A stretch of DNA of 64,000 bases from Ustulina deusta (taxonomy: Eukaryota > Ascomycota > Sordariomycetes > Xylariales > Xylariaceae), in the NCBI GenBank assembly GCA_023159155.1, contig JAJNNX010000030.1:310001-374000 (forward strand). The letters run 5' to 3'. Below the pieces are notes generated by a model. That model was given only the letters and a program-made list of their open reading frames with translations, was not told where the DNA came from and did not search any database. Both the position numbers and the translations under genes were made by a program. Shown piece by piece: positions 42,116-56,000 of this stretch. Numbering within the stretch: the stretch's first letter is position 1; every line of letters begins with the position of its first letter.

Positions 42116-42871
42116 TTATGCGCTCGTAACCTTCTCCTTCAGCCCATTGATCACGACGTCCACAGCATCCATGTCCGCCGCATCGACAGCCTTCCCCTCG
42201 TCGCCGGCGTGCTCACCGTGCCCCTGGCGCCGCAGCTCGGCGACGCACACGTCCATGGCGGGCTGGTAGTTGCGGACGGCGGAGCTCAGGGCGTACACGG
42301 CCTTGCGACGGACATTTTTCGTTTCTTCGCCTTCCGTCTTCTTCTTCTTCGTCTCTTCGTCATCTTTTGTTGCTGCTGCTGCTGCTGTTGCTGCTTCGCC
42401 GGAAGAGGAAGAGGTGGGCGATAAGCGCTTGCCGACGGCCATCTGCACGAGCTTCTCGACGCCGCCGAGCGCCACGAGACGTTCCTGGGAGGGCTCGTTG
42501 TTCTGCACGGCGGTGCCGACGCACCAGGCGGCCATGAGGCGGATCTCGTCCTCGCCGTGCGCCAGACACTCGAGGAGCGGCGTCCAGAGCCCCAGCTTCG
42601 AGAGCAGGTTCGCGTTGTCGAGCGACTCGATCAGCTGCTCCAGGTTGTCGAAGGCCGTGAGCTTCGACTCGAGCGTGATCTCCGGGTCCGACGACACGAT
42701 GGCCGCCATGCTACCGCGCATCAAGTCCGCGTCCGAGGGGCCGCCCATCAGCCCCGCCAGCGCCTCGGGATTCAGCGTCGACCGCGGCGCGTCGTTGGTC
42801 GTCCCGTCTGGGCCTGACGCCGCGTTCTCGATGCTCCATCTCAGCAGGTCGTTGAGGCCTTTGTCGCCCAT
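42116..42871 (-). CDS. FES1: Hsp70 nucleotide exchange factor Fes1
   Basis: Armadillo-type nucleotide exchange factor (HspBP1/Fes1 family). It releases ADP from cytosolic Hsp70 and so promotes release and degradation of misfolded proteins. Intronless, 251 residues, from the ATG at 42871 (MGDKGLNDLLRWSIENA), the usual family start; an upstream in-frame ATG at 42940 adds 23 unlikely residues. Family blocks: LNPEALAGLMGGPSDADLM, LTAFDNLEQLIESLDNANNL-like region, LWTPLLECLAHGEDEIRLMA, AAWCVGTAVQNN and RRKAVYALSSAVRNYQPA. An Ala-rich and Lys-rich insert (about residues 158-185, GCTGCT/CTTCTT repeats in the DNA) interrupts the armadillo repeats, as in many filamentous fungi. Confidence 0.93.
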   Translation of the reverse strand: MGDKGLNDLLRWSIENAASGPDGTTNDAPRSTLNPEALAGLMGGPSDADLMRGSMAAIVSSDPEITLESKLTAFDNLEQLIESLDNANLLSKLGLWTPLLECLAHGEDEIRLMAAWCVGTAVQNNEPSQERLVALGGVEKLVQMAVGKRLSPTSSSSGEAATAAAAATKDDEETKKKKTEGEETKNVRRKAVYALSSAVRNYQPAMDVCVAELRRQGHGEHAGDEGKAVDAADMDAVDVVINGLKEKVTSA

Positions 42872-45259
42872 TTCGGAGCTGTCGTTGCGGGGAATGGAAG
42901 AGAGAGGGTGTCGCGTAGAGATAACTGGTATTGCGACCAAGATTCCGCGATCTATCGTGCAAATTTACGTATTTTATAGACCAATGGCAATGTCCTGGAA
43001 AGTTGATTTTCTGGGGGGGGATCTCGATTAGTGGGATAGTTACAAATTTCTCCTCGCCGCTAAGTGTGCTTTTTGATGGCGTTCGCCGAACATCAATTTC
43101 GCGAACAGTTTGCGACAAATATAAGAATTTTCGATAGCCTCGAATGAAATACCTATGAGAGTTGTTACAAATGGGAAAATCTGACTTCCAGAGCTGTTGG
43201 ACAAGCTTGATTCTTTTTCCGTCTCCAAGGTTCCCGAAGCTTCAAAGATGGAAGTGGGGCACAGCTACCTGTATAGCAGCCATTTACTTGGTACATTATT
43301 AAGTAGCCAGTAGGTACATTGCCCCGTGCCATAAGCATCATGATCATCCCCATTTGTTCAATGATCTCTTGTGCACTCTTCATGCCTCTCTGTCTTGAAA
43401 TAAATAACTTTTCCTTCTACGCTTCTATGGAGATACAGAGCAGTGCACCTAGCCGAATTTCTCCAGTCGACTCTGGTCTTATCTTCCAGCCACCAGAGAT
43501 AAACACTTGGAATTGCCCCGCCATCGAGAATCTTTTTCTCCAATAAAGGCCGGTCGATCTTTACCGACCCTGCATCTGCCCCTCCTCACCCCTCCTTTGA
43601 CCGTTTATAATTGTCTTAGATAAGGCAGTCTCCTGGAACCCCAGGTCCCCATCACACCGATGCGAAACCCTTTTGAGGTCAAAATAACGGCATAAGCACC
43701 TAAGTCGGATCGACAAATTTAGCATTGACAATGCAGGATAGATACGTCATATCACAGGTAGTTAAACTATTGCAACAAGCAGTCAAGGTAACTTGTCATG
43801 GCATACCTTACCGAAGGTACCAACCCTCGATGCGATGTGAAACAGCGTCAGAAATAGGCAGAGTGACATTAAGTTTGTTTAGTGTAGCCATACATTGTGG
43901 CGGGGGAAATTAGAAGCAAATGATATGTGGGATTGCGTTGTTCATCGGCTTCGCCTCTGCATACGCAAGATTGTTGGACTTATTGTCTCGGCCACCCCAT
44001 TGAGAAATGTGAAAGGGACGATGCCTGCTTGGCGTCGAGTAAGTATGGTGTGGGCAGTGGACACACGTCGGCTCTGCGCTTATGCTCTACGTAATCATGC
44101 TTGCCTGATGAGCCACCAAGACCAGTGAATATCATATGGTGGGTGGAAGGGTCCCCGCTTAGTGCTTTGTTCAGATGTTGTCTGGAGGTATTGCACTGCT
44201 GTCTACATGTATTGTGGGACAAAGCTAGCTAAGTAGCTTTAGTCGCATGCTTCATCGCCTACCTTGCCGTTAGATATTGGGAGACACCTAGATTAGGAAG
44301 ACCGAACTAGGTATATATATCTTGTTAGTACCTACTAGTCGTATGCATATGTACCTACCTGCCTACCTAAGATAGCTTTTCAAGGCGCCAACTATCCACC
44401 TTGCCACGAGAGCACTTCCACGTAGGTGCTGTAGGTATGCAGGTAGCTAGGTAGTCGGTCAATGGAGGCAGAGATAAGTAGGCATAATCGAGCCGGTTTG
44501 GAGGCCGATACCTGCGTCCTAGTGGCTGCTCGGCCGTGCTCCTGAGCCCCATTGTAGAACAATAACAATTTTGCTGCCTGCTCTTCGGGGCAACACATGG
44601 TACCTATGTCATCATAATTTCTTTTAGGCAACAAATATCGCAAACCTCGTTGTAAACTAGCGGGACTAGAAAATAGGAATAAAAGGGGTGACAAGGAAAC
44701 AAATCCCGTTTTGCATCGGCAAACAAAAGAGCAGGAAACAGAGAGCGAGACAGAGAGAAGGTCGAGTGTCACCGATTGCCAACAAATACAATCATTCATC
44801 GACGGTCCATTGACACAGCACCAGCTGTTGTTTCCCTGCCCCCTAAGCCCCGCCAGCGCTTTTTATTCGACCCACAAGTTCGAGCTCATTAATCCCGTCC
44901 GGGCATAGCAGGAACCTGAACATTTTCCTTCGCTGCTTACAGCTGGCTGGCCGCTGCCGCCGCTAGTCTCCTGCTGAGAGCCGACCAGTCTTTGCTCCTC
45001 CTTTTCCCACTCCCCCCGTTCCTCCACACCCGCTAGCCAGCATACAATCCACACATCTTGTTGACCCGACACAACTCTTCGAACTCAACCTTCCACAACA
45101 TCCTTCCTGTCGCTTGTGTAGTCAACCACATCGAGGCACCGTCACCAACCCCATCCACGCTCCTGTATAGCTCTGTCGATTTCGGTATCGTCTGAGCATC
45201 TACCCGCAATTTCTATTCTTCTCTTCTGCTAGTCTTTCTTCGTCACCTACGTAATCACA
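42872..45259. other. Divergent intergenic region with actin promoter
   Basis: About 2.4 kb between FES1 and actin. No gene is supported; the open frames at 43.3-44.8 kb are short and lack similarity. TACCTACCT words are dense at 44.33-44.46 kb. The last 400 bases are CT-rich with few Gs, a typical strong fungal promoter/leader, and include the 27-bp sequence also found at 39.9 kb. Confidence 0.5.
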
Positions 45260-46933
<1,674 letters not shown>

Positions 46934-47443
46934 GGTATGCATACGTGCCGGTAGTCTCCTCAACAGTCCGGTTTATATCTAACAAGATTTGTCGGATTAG
47001 CTGCTGCGATGGTACACGCATAGATGCCCTTTACGGCCTCGCCGAAGCTTCGAGGACACCCATAGTCGACTCAAAGCTCCTGCCGTTGTGAATGTATCCT
47101 AGACGAGCCTCACATCTACAAAAAGTTATGGGCACGGTAAAGAGAGATGCTGGGGCCGGAGACAAAAGAGAATATGAAGTGTTGTTATTAGGGGGGCTTT
47201 TCATGTTTGGCACGGATGGAGTAGACAAATCCAGTCGAGGTCGATCATATATCTTCATGTTTCTGTTGTCTGGCGTGCGTAGTGTGAAGTTTCAAGTCGT
47301 AATTCAATAGGAGAGGCTCTGCCGCTTTTTCGTGATAGCATAGAAATGAGCTCAAGATATTACAGCGCACAGTCTCCTCCGAAGCCGACATATGCCGATT
47401 GACACACATAGTAGAGGTTAAAGCAAACTGTTTTCTCGTCTGG
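46934..47443. other. Shared 3' region of convergent genes
   Basis: About 510 bases between actin and the convergent GGQ-factor gene. No gene seen. Confidence 0.5.
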
Positions 47444-48260
47444 TCATATTCTCGTCTGCTGTTGTCTTCTATCGAGTGTCGCCGTATCGATAGTATCCCT
47501 GCCCTTCTCCGCCGTTTCATTTCCACTCTCGGGCAGCTCTTCGTCGAAAAGCTCAGTGCCATCTTCCTCCTCCTCCAATGCCTCCCCGGTCCTGGCTCCC
47601 TTCTCCTCATCGAGCTTGCGATATTTTCTCCGGCTCTTCTTAGAGGAGCTAGCCTTTTTCTTGCGCTTGACCTCACCGACTACCGATGACCGGCTCTCAT
47701 CGCCCCGGGTCATGTCATCCAGCTTGTCGGCCAATAATTGGCGGGCGATGTTGCGATTCTGGCTGCGGGAGCGGGTCGCTTGGCATTTCACGACGAGGCC
47801 GGTCGGGAGGTGCTTTAGTTGAACTGCCGAATTCGTTTTGTTCTAAGAGAGAACGGGAGACGAGTTAGTCATCGGGTTGGTTGGTTGGTTGGTTGGTTGG
47901 TTGGTTTGTAAGCGTGGAAGGCAGGTAGAACCAAGAAGAGGATGACAATGCGATGGGAATCTGGAGGAGACGCACGATCTTCTGGCCGCCGGGCCCGCTG
48001 CCCTTGAGGAAGGACTCCTCGATCTCCTCCTCGGGAGGCGGCTTTGGGCGCGACGGAAGGCTCTTGCTGCTTGTTTTCTGCAGCGGTGGGTTGTTCGTGC
48101 TGCCGAACTCGCGGCGGCGGAACGGGAAGCTCGGGTCGACGCTGGAGACGCCTTTCCAGATGTGATCCCGCGAGGACGCGGCGAGCATCGGGGTTACGCG
48201 GCGATCTAACGTCGCCGGCTTACATGCATGGGCTAGCCGTAGAAGGGATCTCGATGTCAT
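47444..48260 (-). CDS. Mitochondrial GGQ-domain ribosome rescue factor (MTRFR/C12orf65-like)
   Basis: Small class-I release-factor-like protein that lacks codon-recognition domains and frees stalled mitochondrial ribosomes by peptidyl-tRNA hydrolysis. Exons 48260-47976 and 47842-47444 (minus) give 227 residues. The intron splits the key motif: exon 1 ends GSGPGGQKI and exon 2 starts [15 protein letters not shown], followed by [11 protein letters not shown]. The Gly-Gly-Gln that enters the peptidyl-transferase centre is intact. The N-terminus is basic ([14 protein letters not shown]), fitting mitochondrial import. The C-terminus is Lys-rich then acidic ([25 protein letters not shown]), the ribosome-binding tail type. 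The intron contains a GGTT repeat. Pth4/MTRFR type is by size and motif; ICT1 type is less likely. Confidence 0.88.
47876..47907. repeat. (GGTT)n tetranucleotide repeat in intron
   Basis: Uninterrupted GGTT repeats on the plus strand, eight units, inside the single intron of the GGQ-factor gene. Such runs can form two-layer G-quadruplexes; on the transcript they read AACC. Probably neutral. Confidence 0.85.
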
Positions 48261-49369
48261 GATGGTGGCAGATGGCGGAGACTGGAGAGTCGTGGGAGGA
48301 TCATGGTGTTGAGGTGATGCGATTAGGGATCTGCTACCTCCTCCTTAAGGAGAGCGCAGCACGGTTCGACACCGGGGGAAATATTTACAATTTAGTCTCT
48401 ACAAGGAACGAGATTATTAGAAGTTCATAGCTACTGACTCGACGGCTGAAATTCAGTATTTGGAGCTGGCGTTTGCTTGCTTCATGCGCCTCAACCTAGA
48501 TGCATGCAGTCAACCATCGAGACCGTTGGCTGTGCCTGGCCAGTGAGTACCTACCGTACAGCGCGACGCAGGTACAAATTTACGCCCGCACGAAACTTTG
48601 GCGTCTTATCGCTCTGTCAAATAGTGTTGGTGGGGCAGAACATGCCTACGCATACCTACGAGGTACTTAATGTAGTAGTATTATTAACGTCCAGTCTAGG
48701 TGGCTAACATTGCTAGGAGGTACTTAATGTAGTACTCGGAAGGTCAGGACTATGCGTACCTAGTGCGTAGTATCGGTACCTAGGTAGTGTGACTACCTAT
48801 ACCCATCCAGGAGCTCCCTACAGCAGTGCCTATGTACAACTACCTACTTCCAGGGACGAATCCCCAGGGCCACAGCGACTATGTGCAGGGGTCTCGCCTC
48901 ATCAGGATGGGGACCTAGGTTTACCGAGTTGCGCCCTCCCCTTTTATTTTTGGGTACTTAAAGCACCTACCTAAACCTTTCGGCGGATGAATTTTAATTC
49001 AAGTGTTAAAAGAAACCCCCTTCGACCGTCCGTGGGCCAATTGTTGAGGTTTCACCAATTCCATCATTTTCATATCTACCTACCTACCTACCCCAATAGT
49101 AACGGACCAAACGCGTTTGTTCAGCAGCCGCACGATATCTCTACTTTTCCTCCTTTCCTCAACATCGATTCTTTCAGACGGCAACAAAAAGAGACAACCC
49201 AATCCGATCGATTCGAGACAAGCCTGCCTACCTCGCTATAACTAACTACATCGACCAATTCTCTTTTTTTTTTCCCCGTCCTCTCCTTCCGGGAAGAACG
49301 GTCCGCAGAAGGGATAAAGGGCGAAGGAAAGACGAGAAAAGACGAAGAACGAGCGGAAATATTCCCAAA
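48261..49369. other. Divergent intergenic region
   Basis: About 1.1 kb between two divergent starts. No gene. It has several TACCTA/TAGGTA words. An 18-bp sequence GAGGTACTTAATGTAGTA occurs twice (48660-48677 and 48717-48734). The last 120 bases before 49370 are a CT-rich then A/G-rich leader. Confidence 0.5.
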
Positions 49370-49924
49370 ATGGAGTATCGAACCAAGGAGCCCGAGAACC
49401 AGTCTGTCCTCCAGCGCTTTGGCCGCTGGCTCGCTCTTAAGCAGTACCAGATTGAAGTCACTTTCGGCGTATATATGTTTACGCCTACTGAGAAATTCGT
49501 TTTCTGTATGTAGTCTGTCTGGTAATTCCCCTCTCCTCTTCGCAGCATGTTTCCCACGGGCCCTCCTTCTCGACTGGGAAATTCCAGGGATATATACATG
49601 TTTGCTTTGATCGTTGAGAGGAGCTGCCCTCTCCTGTTTCTTTCGTCATTGATGATGGCTAACCAGTAGAGCGAAACAACAGGGTCCTTCGTCTTCTTAC
49701 TCTCCGCTATGGGCTCCATCGCCACTATCCTCTACCTGCCCCAGCACATTCTCTTCATCATCAACCGCGCCTGGTTCTATGTCAATGGCGGCGAGAGCAG
49801 TGGCGTCTTCGTCTCCTCGAGCGTCGTTGCGGCCGCCAAAAGCGCCCTCTCGCTCTCGCTCGAGTCTGTTGACTCCACGAACGTCCTCACTTCTACTGCC
49901 ACTGAAATCCTCCGCGAATTATGA
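49370..49924 (+). CDS. Small subunit of serine palmitoyltransferase-like protein
   Basis: Resembles the ssSPT family (SPTSSA/SPTSSB; analogous to yeast Tsc3), short ER membrane proteins that activate serine palmitoyltransferase, the first enzyme of sphingolipid synthesis. Exons 49370-49505 and 49683-49924 (177-nt intron, GTATGT donor, ACAACAG acceptor) give 125 residues. RFGRWLALKQYQIEVTFGVY, then MFTPTEKFVF at the splice, and a membrane segment FVFLLSAMGSIATILYLPQH followed by NRAWFYV match the family. The Ser-rich tail of about 45 residues (SSGVFVSSSVV... to EILREL) is longer than in animals. The first ATG is used, in CAAAATGG context. The assignment rests on pattern memory of a small family. 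Confidence 0.75.
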
Positions 49925-50351
49925 CGATGATGAATGAATAACAGCCGATGATCAGTTAGCCTCTGAGGGGCCTGCTTCTTGCCCGTCAGGAACAGGAGGG
50001 GGGTTCCGGCTTTCAGCTTCATGACGACGGGACGAATGTAGTAATGTTTAATCAGTAAGCCAACAAAGACTCTATATAGCCCTGAACGGCGCTTGAAGAA
50101 CGCACGACAAGGAGTGGGCTTTGGGATTAGCGCAACGAATATGGTCTCAAAAGTAGGACTCGGGCATGAATATCGAGTAGAAACGCGTCTTAGACAAGGG
50201 GCCGTAAGTGACTACTTGTCCACGCGAGATGAAATGCACCTAGAATTTGAGACAGCGTCAACATGCAGTTCTGGGCGAAAAAATAATAACAATAGAGGCA
50301 CTAGACAATATAATTAGGATCGAATAAGCGCGACGAATTGATTTTATGTAA
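49925..50351. other. Shared 3' region of convergent genes
   Basis: About 430 bases between the ssSPT-like gene and ELP2. No gene seen; an open frame at 50093-50317 has no similarity. Confidence 0.5.
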
Positions 50352-53058
50352 TCATCTCTCGTTTTCGACGATGCGATAAATTCTCAGTGAATTGTCGTCT
50401 CCGGCCACGGCCAACTCGCTCGAGTCTGCCTGTGGTCTCCATGCGAGCTGTAGAACGGGTTTTGCGAGGCAGAGCCTAGTAGATCATGATTAGCCGACAC
50501 GAAGCAATATGATATTATCAAGAAGGGGGATTTTAATGTTGTTTAGTTAAAGGGGGGTCAACGTACTCAGGTCGTAACGTGAAACTCGAAGCCGCCGCAA
50601 GAGAGGTCGAGTCGAGGAAATGGATCGAGATCTTGCCAGCTTCGGTGCCGATGGCGAGAACGAACTGCCCATCCTTGCTCGGGCGCGGCAGGAAGTCAAT
50701 GGCCGTCACCGAATGCGTCTCCGCGATCGCGGCCACGCACACGATCTCCGTCTCCTCGCGGCGCCAGAGCTTGACGGTCTTGTCACGACCCGCTGTGGCG
50801 AAGAGGACTAGTGACGCGGGCGCCCAGGCGGCGTCAAGGATCATGCGCGTGTGGCCCTTCGGGTTCGCCTGTAGCAGCTTGTAACCCGGTAGCGCCTCGT
50901 GGGTATTATTATTATTTTGATTGTCGGTGTCTCGTCCCCCCTCCCTCGCGCCCTGTTCTCGCTCGAACACGACCCATTGACGGTCTCGTCCGACGCTGAG
51001 TAGATGCCGGTCGTCGGGCGAGAACCGAAGGCGCGTCGCCGTCAGCGAGTGCGCCGTCAGAGGAGGCTTGATCTCGGTCCACTTCCGCGTCTCAAAGAGG
51101 CGGATCACGGCGTGGTTGACGGAGCTCGCCTTACACGCGCTCGCGATCAGGTCCCCGGCATGGCTCACGGCCAGACACGAGATCTCGTAGCCGTGCCCGT
51201 ACAGCTTCTCTACCTCGGGCCACAGCGTATGCCGGGAGAGGCTGTCCTCGAAGGGCGGGTGGTCGATCTCGAGCGCCGACTTGCGCACCGTCGTCCCCGG
51301 ATCCAGCGCCTCGCGGTCCGTCTCTGGGTTCGCGGACGTGCTGATCTCAGCGTCATCGTCCACCGCCTCGATTGCTTTGTTCGAGAGACCAAGAACCGGC
51401 ATGTTCGCAGCATCTGGCATCGCGTCGACGGCTGTGCCGCTGTCGCTGATCCCGCAGAGTCGACCCAGCAGCTTCGCTACGGCCTTTGGCTCGTCGAAGA
51501 CGCGCATCAGCTTCTCGTCTGCGCCCGATACGAACTGCGAACCGCCGAGGGAGTCGATACAATTCAGATCGTACCCGTGGATCTGCGGGCGTGCCATCTC
51601 ATGCCACGTGTTGTTGGTGTTATGTTTCCAGCTCGCGTGCAGCCGCGTTGTCTGGTCGGAGCTCGTGGAGAGTAGGTAGTCGCCGTTCTTGGCCCAGGCT
51701 ATCCCCGTCACGGCCCTTGTGTGTCCGCTGATGCCGACCTGGGGTGTCCATTGATCCTCGTCTTTGTTGTAGTCCCATACTCGCCAGCAACCGGTCCGCC
51801 CGAGGCAGATCACCGACGTGCCGTCGGGTGACCAGAGACCCGTCCAGAACCCGCCGGTACTACCCGTTGCCGTAGTGGCACCCTTCTCCCTGCTAATCTC
51901 GCCGAGTCGAACGTTCGTCAACCAAATCCCGGACGATGGATCCGCTTCCCAAACTGCGAGAGTATTGTCCGCCGATGTCGATAGGAGTTGTAATCTCCCG
52001 GTTTCCAGACTCGTGTACCACTTCGCGCTGTATATCCAATCGTCGTGGCCGAGAAGCAAGGCCTCGAACGTAACGGTGAAATCTTTTCCGCTGGCTTTGA
52101 GTCTGTGGGCCTTATTAGAGGGAGACTTCCCCGGTAGGTATGCGCCCAGGGACGGGTCGGCGCCGTTGGCTACGGCGGAGGGTAACTCCTTGCCTTGGTG
52201 CAACCGCCATAGACGGATATACTTGTCCTGGCTCGCGGATGCCAAGAGCAAATCTGAATCTGCGCCATCATCATCCTCCTCCTTCTTTTCCCACGTGAAA
52301 TCCAGAGATCGGATCCACCCCTCGTGGCCCGTCAGCGTGGCCTGCAGCTGAAACTCGGGGTTGGTCATCGATCCGGCGACGAAGATTTGGACAATGTCCC
52401 TCGTCCCCGCCGCAGCGAGGACCAAAGCTTCGCCGTTCTCGTCGAGTCTACTGAGAGCCATAGCCAAGGGGAAGAATTTGGGTCTAGGGTTGATCGTCTG
52501 TAATACCCGCGCTTCCCTTCCGTCAAAAGCCCATAACTTGATTGAGGCGTCAGCAGCGCCTGTAGCGAATATAGTAGCGGTAGACCAGCCCCTTCTCCTT
52601 ATTTTCTGCTCGTATAAAGTTGCTATGCAGTTGATTGCCGCCGTGTGCTCCTGCAGCGTCTGGACACATTCTATGATGCCGCCATCTGCTGACAAAGACC
52701 AGATTTTCAAACAGTGGTCGTCGGCGCCACTGAGGAGGTATGTCTGCTGCTCGTTACCCTCGCCGTCGCTCCTGGAGAGGAACTTAATGGCTTTCACCGT
52801 GTCCTTGTGTCCTGACAAAAGACTCGTCACCCCTCTCAGTTGCGAGCCCTGTTGTGAGCATAAGATCAGCATGAGTTCATTTGTGTCGGCTTCGAAATAT
52901 TTGATCTCCTGGCTGATGATACATACATGAGGCCGCCACAGGGCGATGTTGGAGTCAGCCCCGAAAGCTACCAGGCCATCCTGGCTCCAGTCCGCCACGG
53001 CGGTGTGTCTGTTGGCTCCCACAGACAGGTATTCGATCTCAGTGTTTTCTTTGCCCAT
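50352..53058 (-). CDS. ELP2: Elongator complex subunit Elp2 (WD40 repeats)
   Basis: Scaffold subunit of Elongator, which modifies wobble uridines in tRNA (cm5U); double WD40 propeller. Exons 53058-52927, 52848-50567 and 50475-50352 (minus) give 845 residues. The family start is seen (YLSVGANRHTAVADWS), with GVTSLLSGHKDTVKA, LLASASQDKYIRLWRL, LLGHDDWIYSAKW, the Elp2-typical LLSTSADNTLAVWEAD, GHTRAVTGIAWAKNGDYLLS, WHEMARPQIHGYDLNCI and KGHTRMILDAAWAP. The last splice adds KPVLQLAWRP and a final blade ending IYRIVENER, so the stop at 50533 is intronic. Intron 1 is 78 nt without stop and would read through if unspliced. Start is the ATG at 53058. Confidence 0.93.
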
Positions 53059-56000
53059 ATTCACCCGATTTCCCTCTTTTTCGTAAAATATACCCTGTAA
53101 TCTGGGTTCGTTGGGAATTTATGAGTCGTAAAGCTTTTGTTGCCATCTTGTGGCGACCACCGCTTCCTGATTGGATGAGTAGCTTCAGAGTCCAGTCTTT
53201 TCCAGCGGTGGCAGCTGTTGACAGCCGGCTGCCAGCTGAAATGGCTCTGCCTTCTCTCACGCTCTCTATTATATCTGTCAAAATACGTGGTTGGCATTAT
53301 GAATTTCTCTACAGGATGGGTGCGATGAGTAGACTTTTTGTCGTCCCCTTTCCGCTCGCCAATTCAATGTTTACACGGTAACAATATCCCTGCCCCTTTT
53401 TAATAGGCCATTACGTGGTGACTAAACGTATGGATTCGATAGCTGTTTGGAATCAGACAGTATATGTTCGTTTAGTTCTCGAAATATAAATATGGATTGC
53501 ATCCTTGTCTTAATTCCCATCGTTTAGAATGCTTACCAAGATACTCCGAAAATTAAAGATTGGTGGCTGACAAACGTCTAGCAATGTTCCCCAATTCTTT
53601 TATGTATGTCCTAACAGCCTTCGCCAATGAGCCAAAGCCGGAGTTCGAGATGGCTGCATGGTCGGGTCGTCTAAAGTTGAATGAATTTCACTTGCCATAC
53701 GTAGTAATAATTTGAAATGCTTTCCTTTGGGGATTGCCCCCATGATTGTGCCCCAGCTCGGATAAAGGGTAAACAGCGAAGTACCATACTTTCCCAGGCA
53801 CTTGAATTGAAGGTGATTCAAGCAAACACAGCCTCGTATCAATCATGTCGTTCCATCCGTTGCTGCATTAGAACTAATGAATGAAATCTACTTTTAGGGA
53901 AGGTAGAGAAACCACTAGTCTGGATACAACAGCGTCATCGAAATAGCTCACTGGCAAATAAAAAGGATATATTGTTTATAGATAGGTGAATAGATTCTCC
54001 AACGTGTTCTCTCGGGGTTCCTCTCGGGTTTCATTTTAGGAAAATCCCATTGTATCGGGAATTTTGTTCTGCCGACTATCACTCGACAATATCACCGATT
54101 TAGGACCATAACTCCATAGGTCGAGTTTGTTTGCTGTATTTCGATCTCAACTATCAAGGTTCGACTCGGGACGAGTTGTACCACCTCGATGATCTGATCA
54201 CATTTACGAGAGGAATGAGCGCATAAGATGTCCATCTCTCTGCCACTATTATCCGCGCCATGCCGAGTACCACCAGAATATACTTTTGCATGCGTCGATG
54301 AAAGAAATTGGGTTCACCAGATGCAGGACTTTGGGAGGGGTCCAGATTATATTTTCTCGTCAATACGATAAGCCTCTCACGAGGTCAATGCCAAATCCAA
54401 TGAAGAACCAAAGTAGAACAAACAAGGGACACACTTGCAAGCCAATGGCGTGGAATTCGTGTAGCGCAAGCAGGGGGCACGGTGTCGCATCTTGTCCTAT
54501 CCCGTCTCGCCTGATCTGCATGCAGCAGCACACATGCGTCTCTTGCGCCCAATGTCAAGGTAGTGTACTGTACAGAAAGACACGTACCAGGGCAGGACTG
54601 GAGCGAAAAGACTTACCTACCTCAGAGCTTTGGAAGCTTGTGTGGATCAGATAGGTAGGTCCCTGAACAATGGGTTCCACCTCACTACAGTGCTTGGCCG
54701 AAGAGGAGTCCTGACGTTACGTTCCAATCGTGTGGACGGGGCTTGCATATATTGTATATTAAGAGGGAAGGCGGAGAGTTGCGTTTTCAGGAACCGAGTG
54801 GACAGATGAATCCACCAAGGCGAGCTACGTTGGCATGACATGCCGCTCTCACGGAGTGTATATCCTCGATAATGGGTGCAGTCTTCGGTTTCAATCCGCT
54901 TACTAATAGTGCTTTACGATGTGGCTTCTATTAGACGAATAAGTAGAAACATATGCGTGTCGCTCAATTAGGAAACTTGGGTAGCAACAGGGCCAGAGGC
55001 CTACCGAAGAAACCCCCTTGCCGAACCCTGATCTTCCTGTTGTAAGCCGACTCGACCTCCCAGGAGATCCAGGAATCCATGGTGTTTTACGAGCTACCGA
55101 TTAGCGCTGTTGCGATTCACAAAAACGGCTGGACGGGTTAATATGGTGTATAGGAGTCTCCATGGGTATAGGTGCAGGCAATAAACTACTACATGCTTGA
55201 GGAGGCTCTGTTATTAGATCCTCTGGCGGGTGCTACAAGCTCCACCTCTCACCATGAGCGCGTGTTAAGGGGTCCGTGGCGAAAGCGAGAAAATAATAGT
55301 CGACGGCTATCGAACACATCATAATGCAGAGGATTCTGGGGCCGTGAAATCGCCGGCTGCATGCAGAGCACCGGAGGTAGTGGTGATGTGCCGTCATCTG
55401 ACGATGTTTCTGCATGCTCCGGACAGGTGGACCCGTCGTCATTTGCGACAGAATATTCGAGTTCGTGTAGTGAGTGAGCGCTCTCCTTGCCTTATGCTTG
55501 TTGGTTCGTCTCGGCCGTACCCCGCCTCAAGCTCGCGTGAGGGAGGGCTGCTCACGTCTAAAGACTGTATAACCTCGCCTTATATTAGGTATGTGTGGCC
55601 CTCCAAAACGGGAGGGCGGAGGTACGGAGAGCGTTGTATGCATAAATAATTGATCGAAATAGTGTCTTGAGGGCTGCTTAGTATCCGTGAGCAAGCCTAT
55701 TTGGTCGAAGCTGAAGCAGTTGAGCCAATGTGCGAAGAGAGAGAGGTACCCCGATTGGCGTCTTAGAGGACCAAAAAACTCCACGGCGGGCACGGCATTA
55801 AGCCGGAAATCGCCTCGAAGACCGGAATATAGATATTGATTGGGATGAATATGGTCTTGGCAAAGCTGCAATGTCGGGGCCCCAATCTATATCGAAGCCA
55901 GGGCTATCGTTAGCTACGTTGCTGGTAATGAATCATGTGGATGTGATGACGCTGGGAATATACTGGCTTCAAAAGGCACGGAGGCTACAATTCTCTAGTT

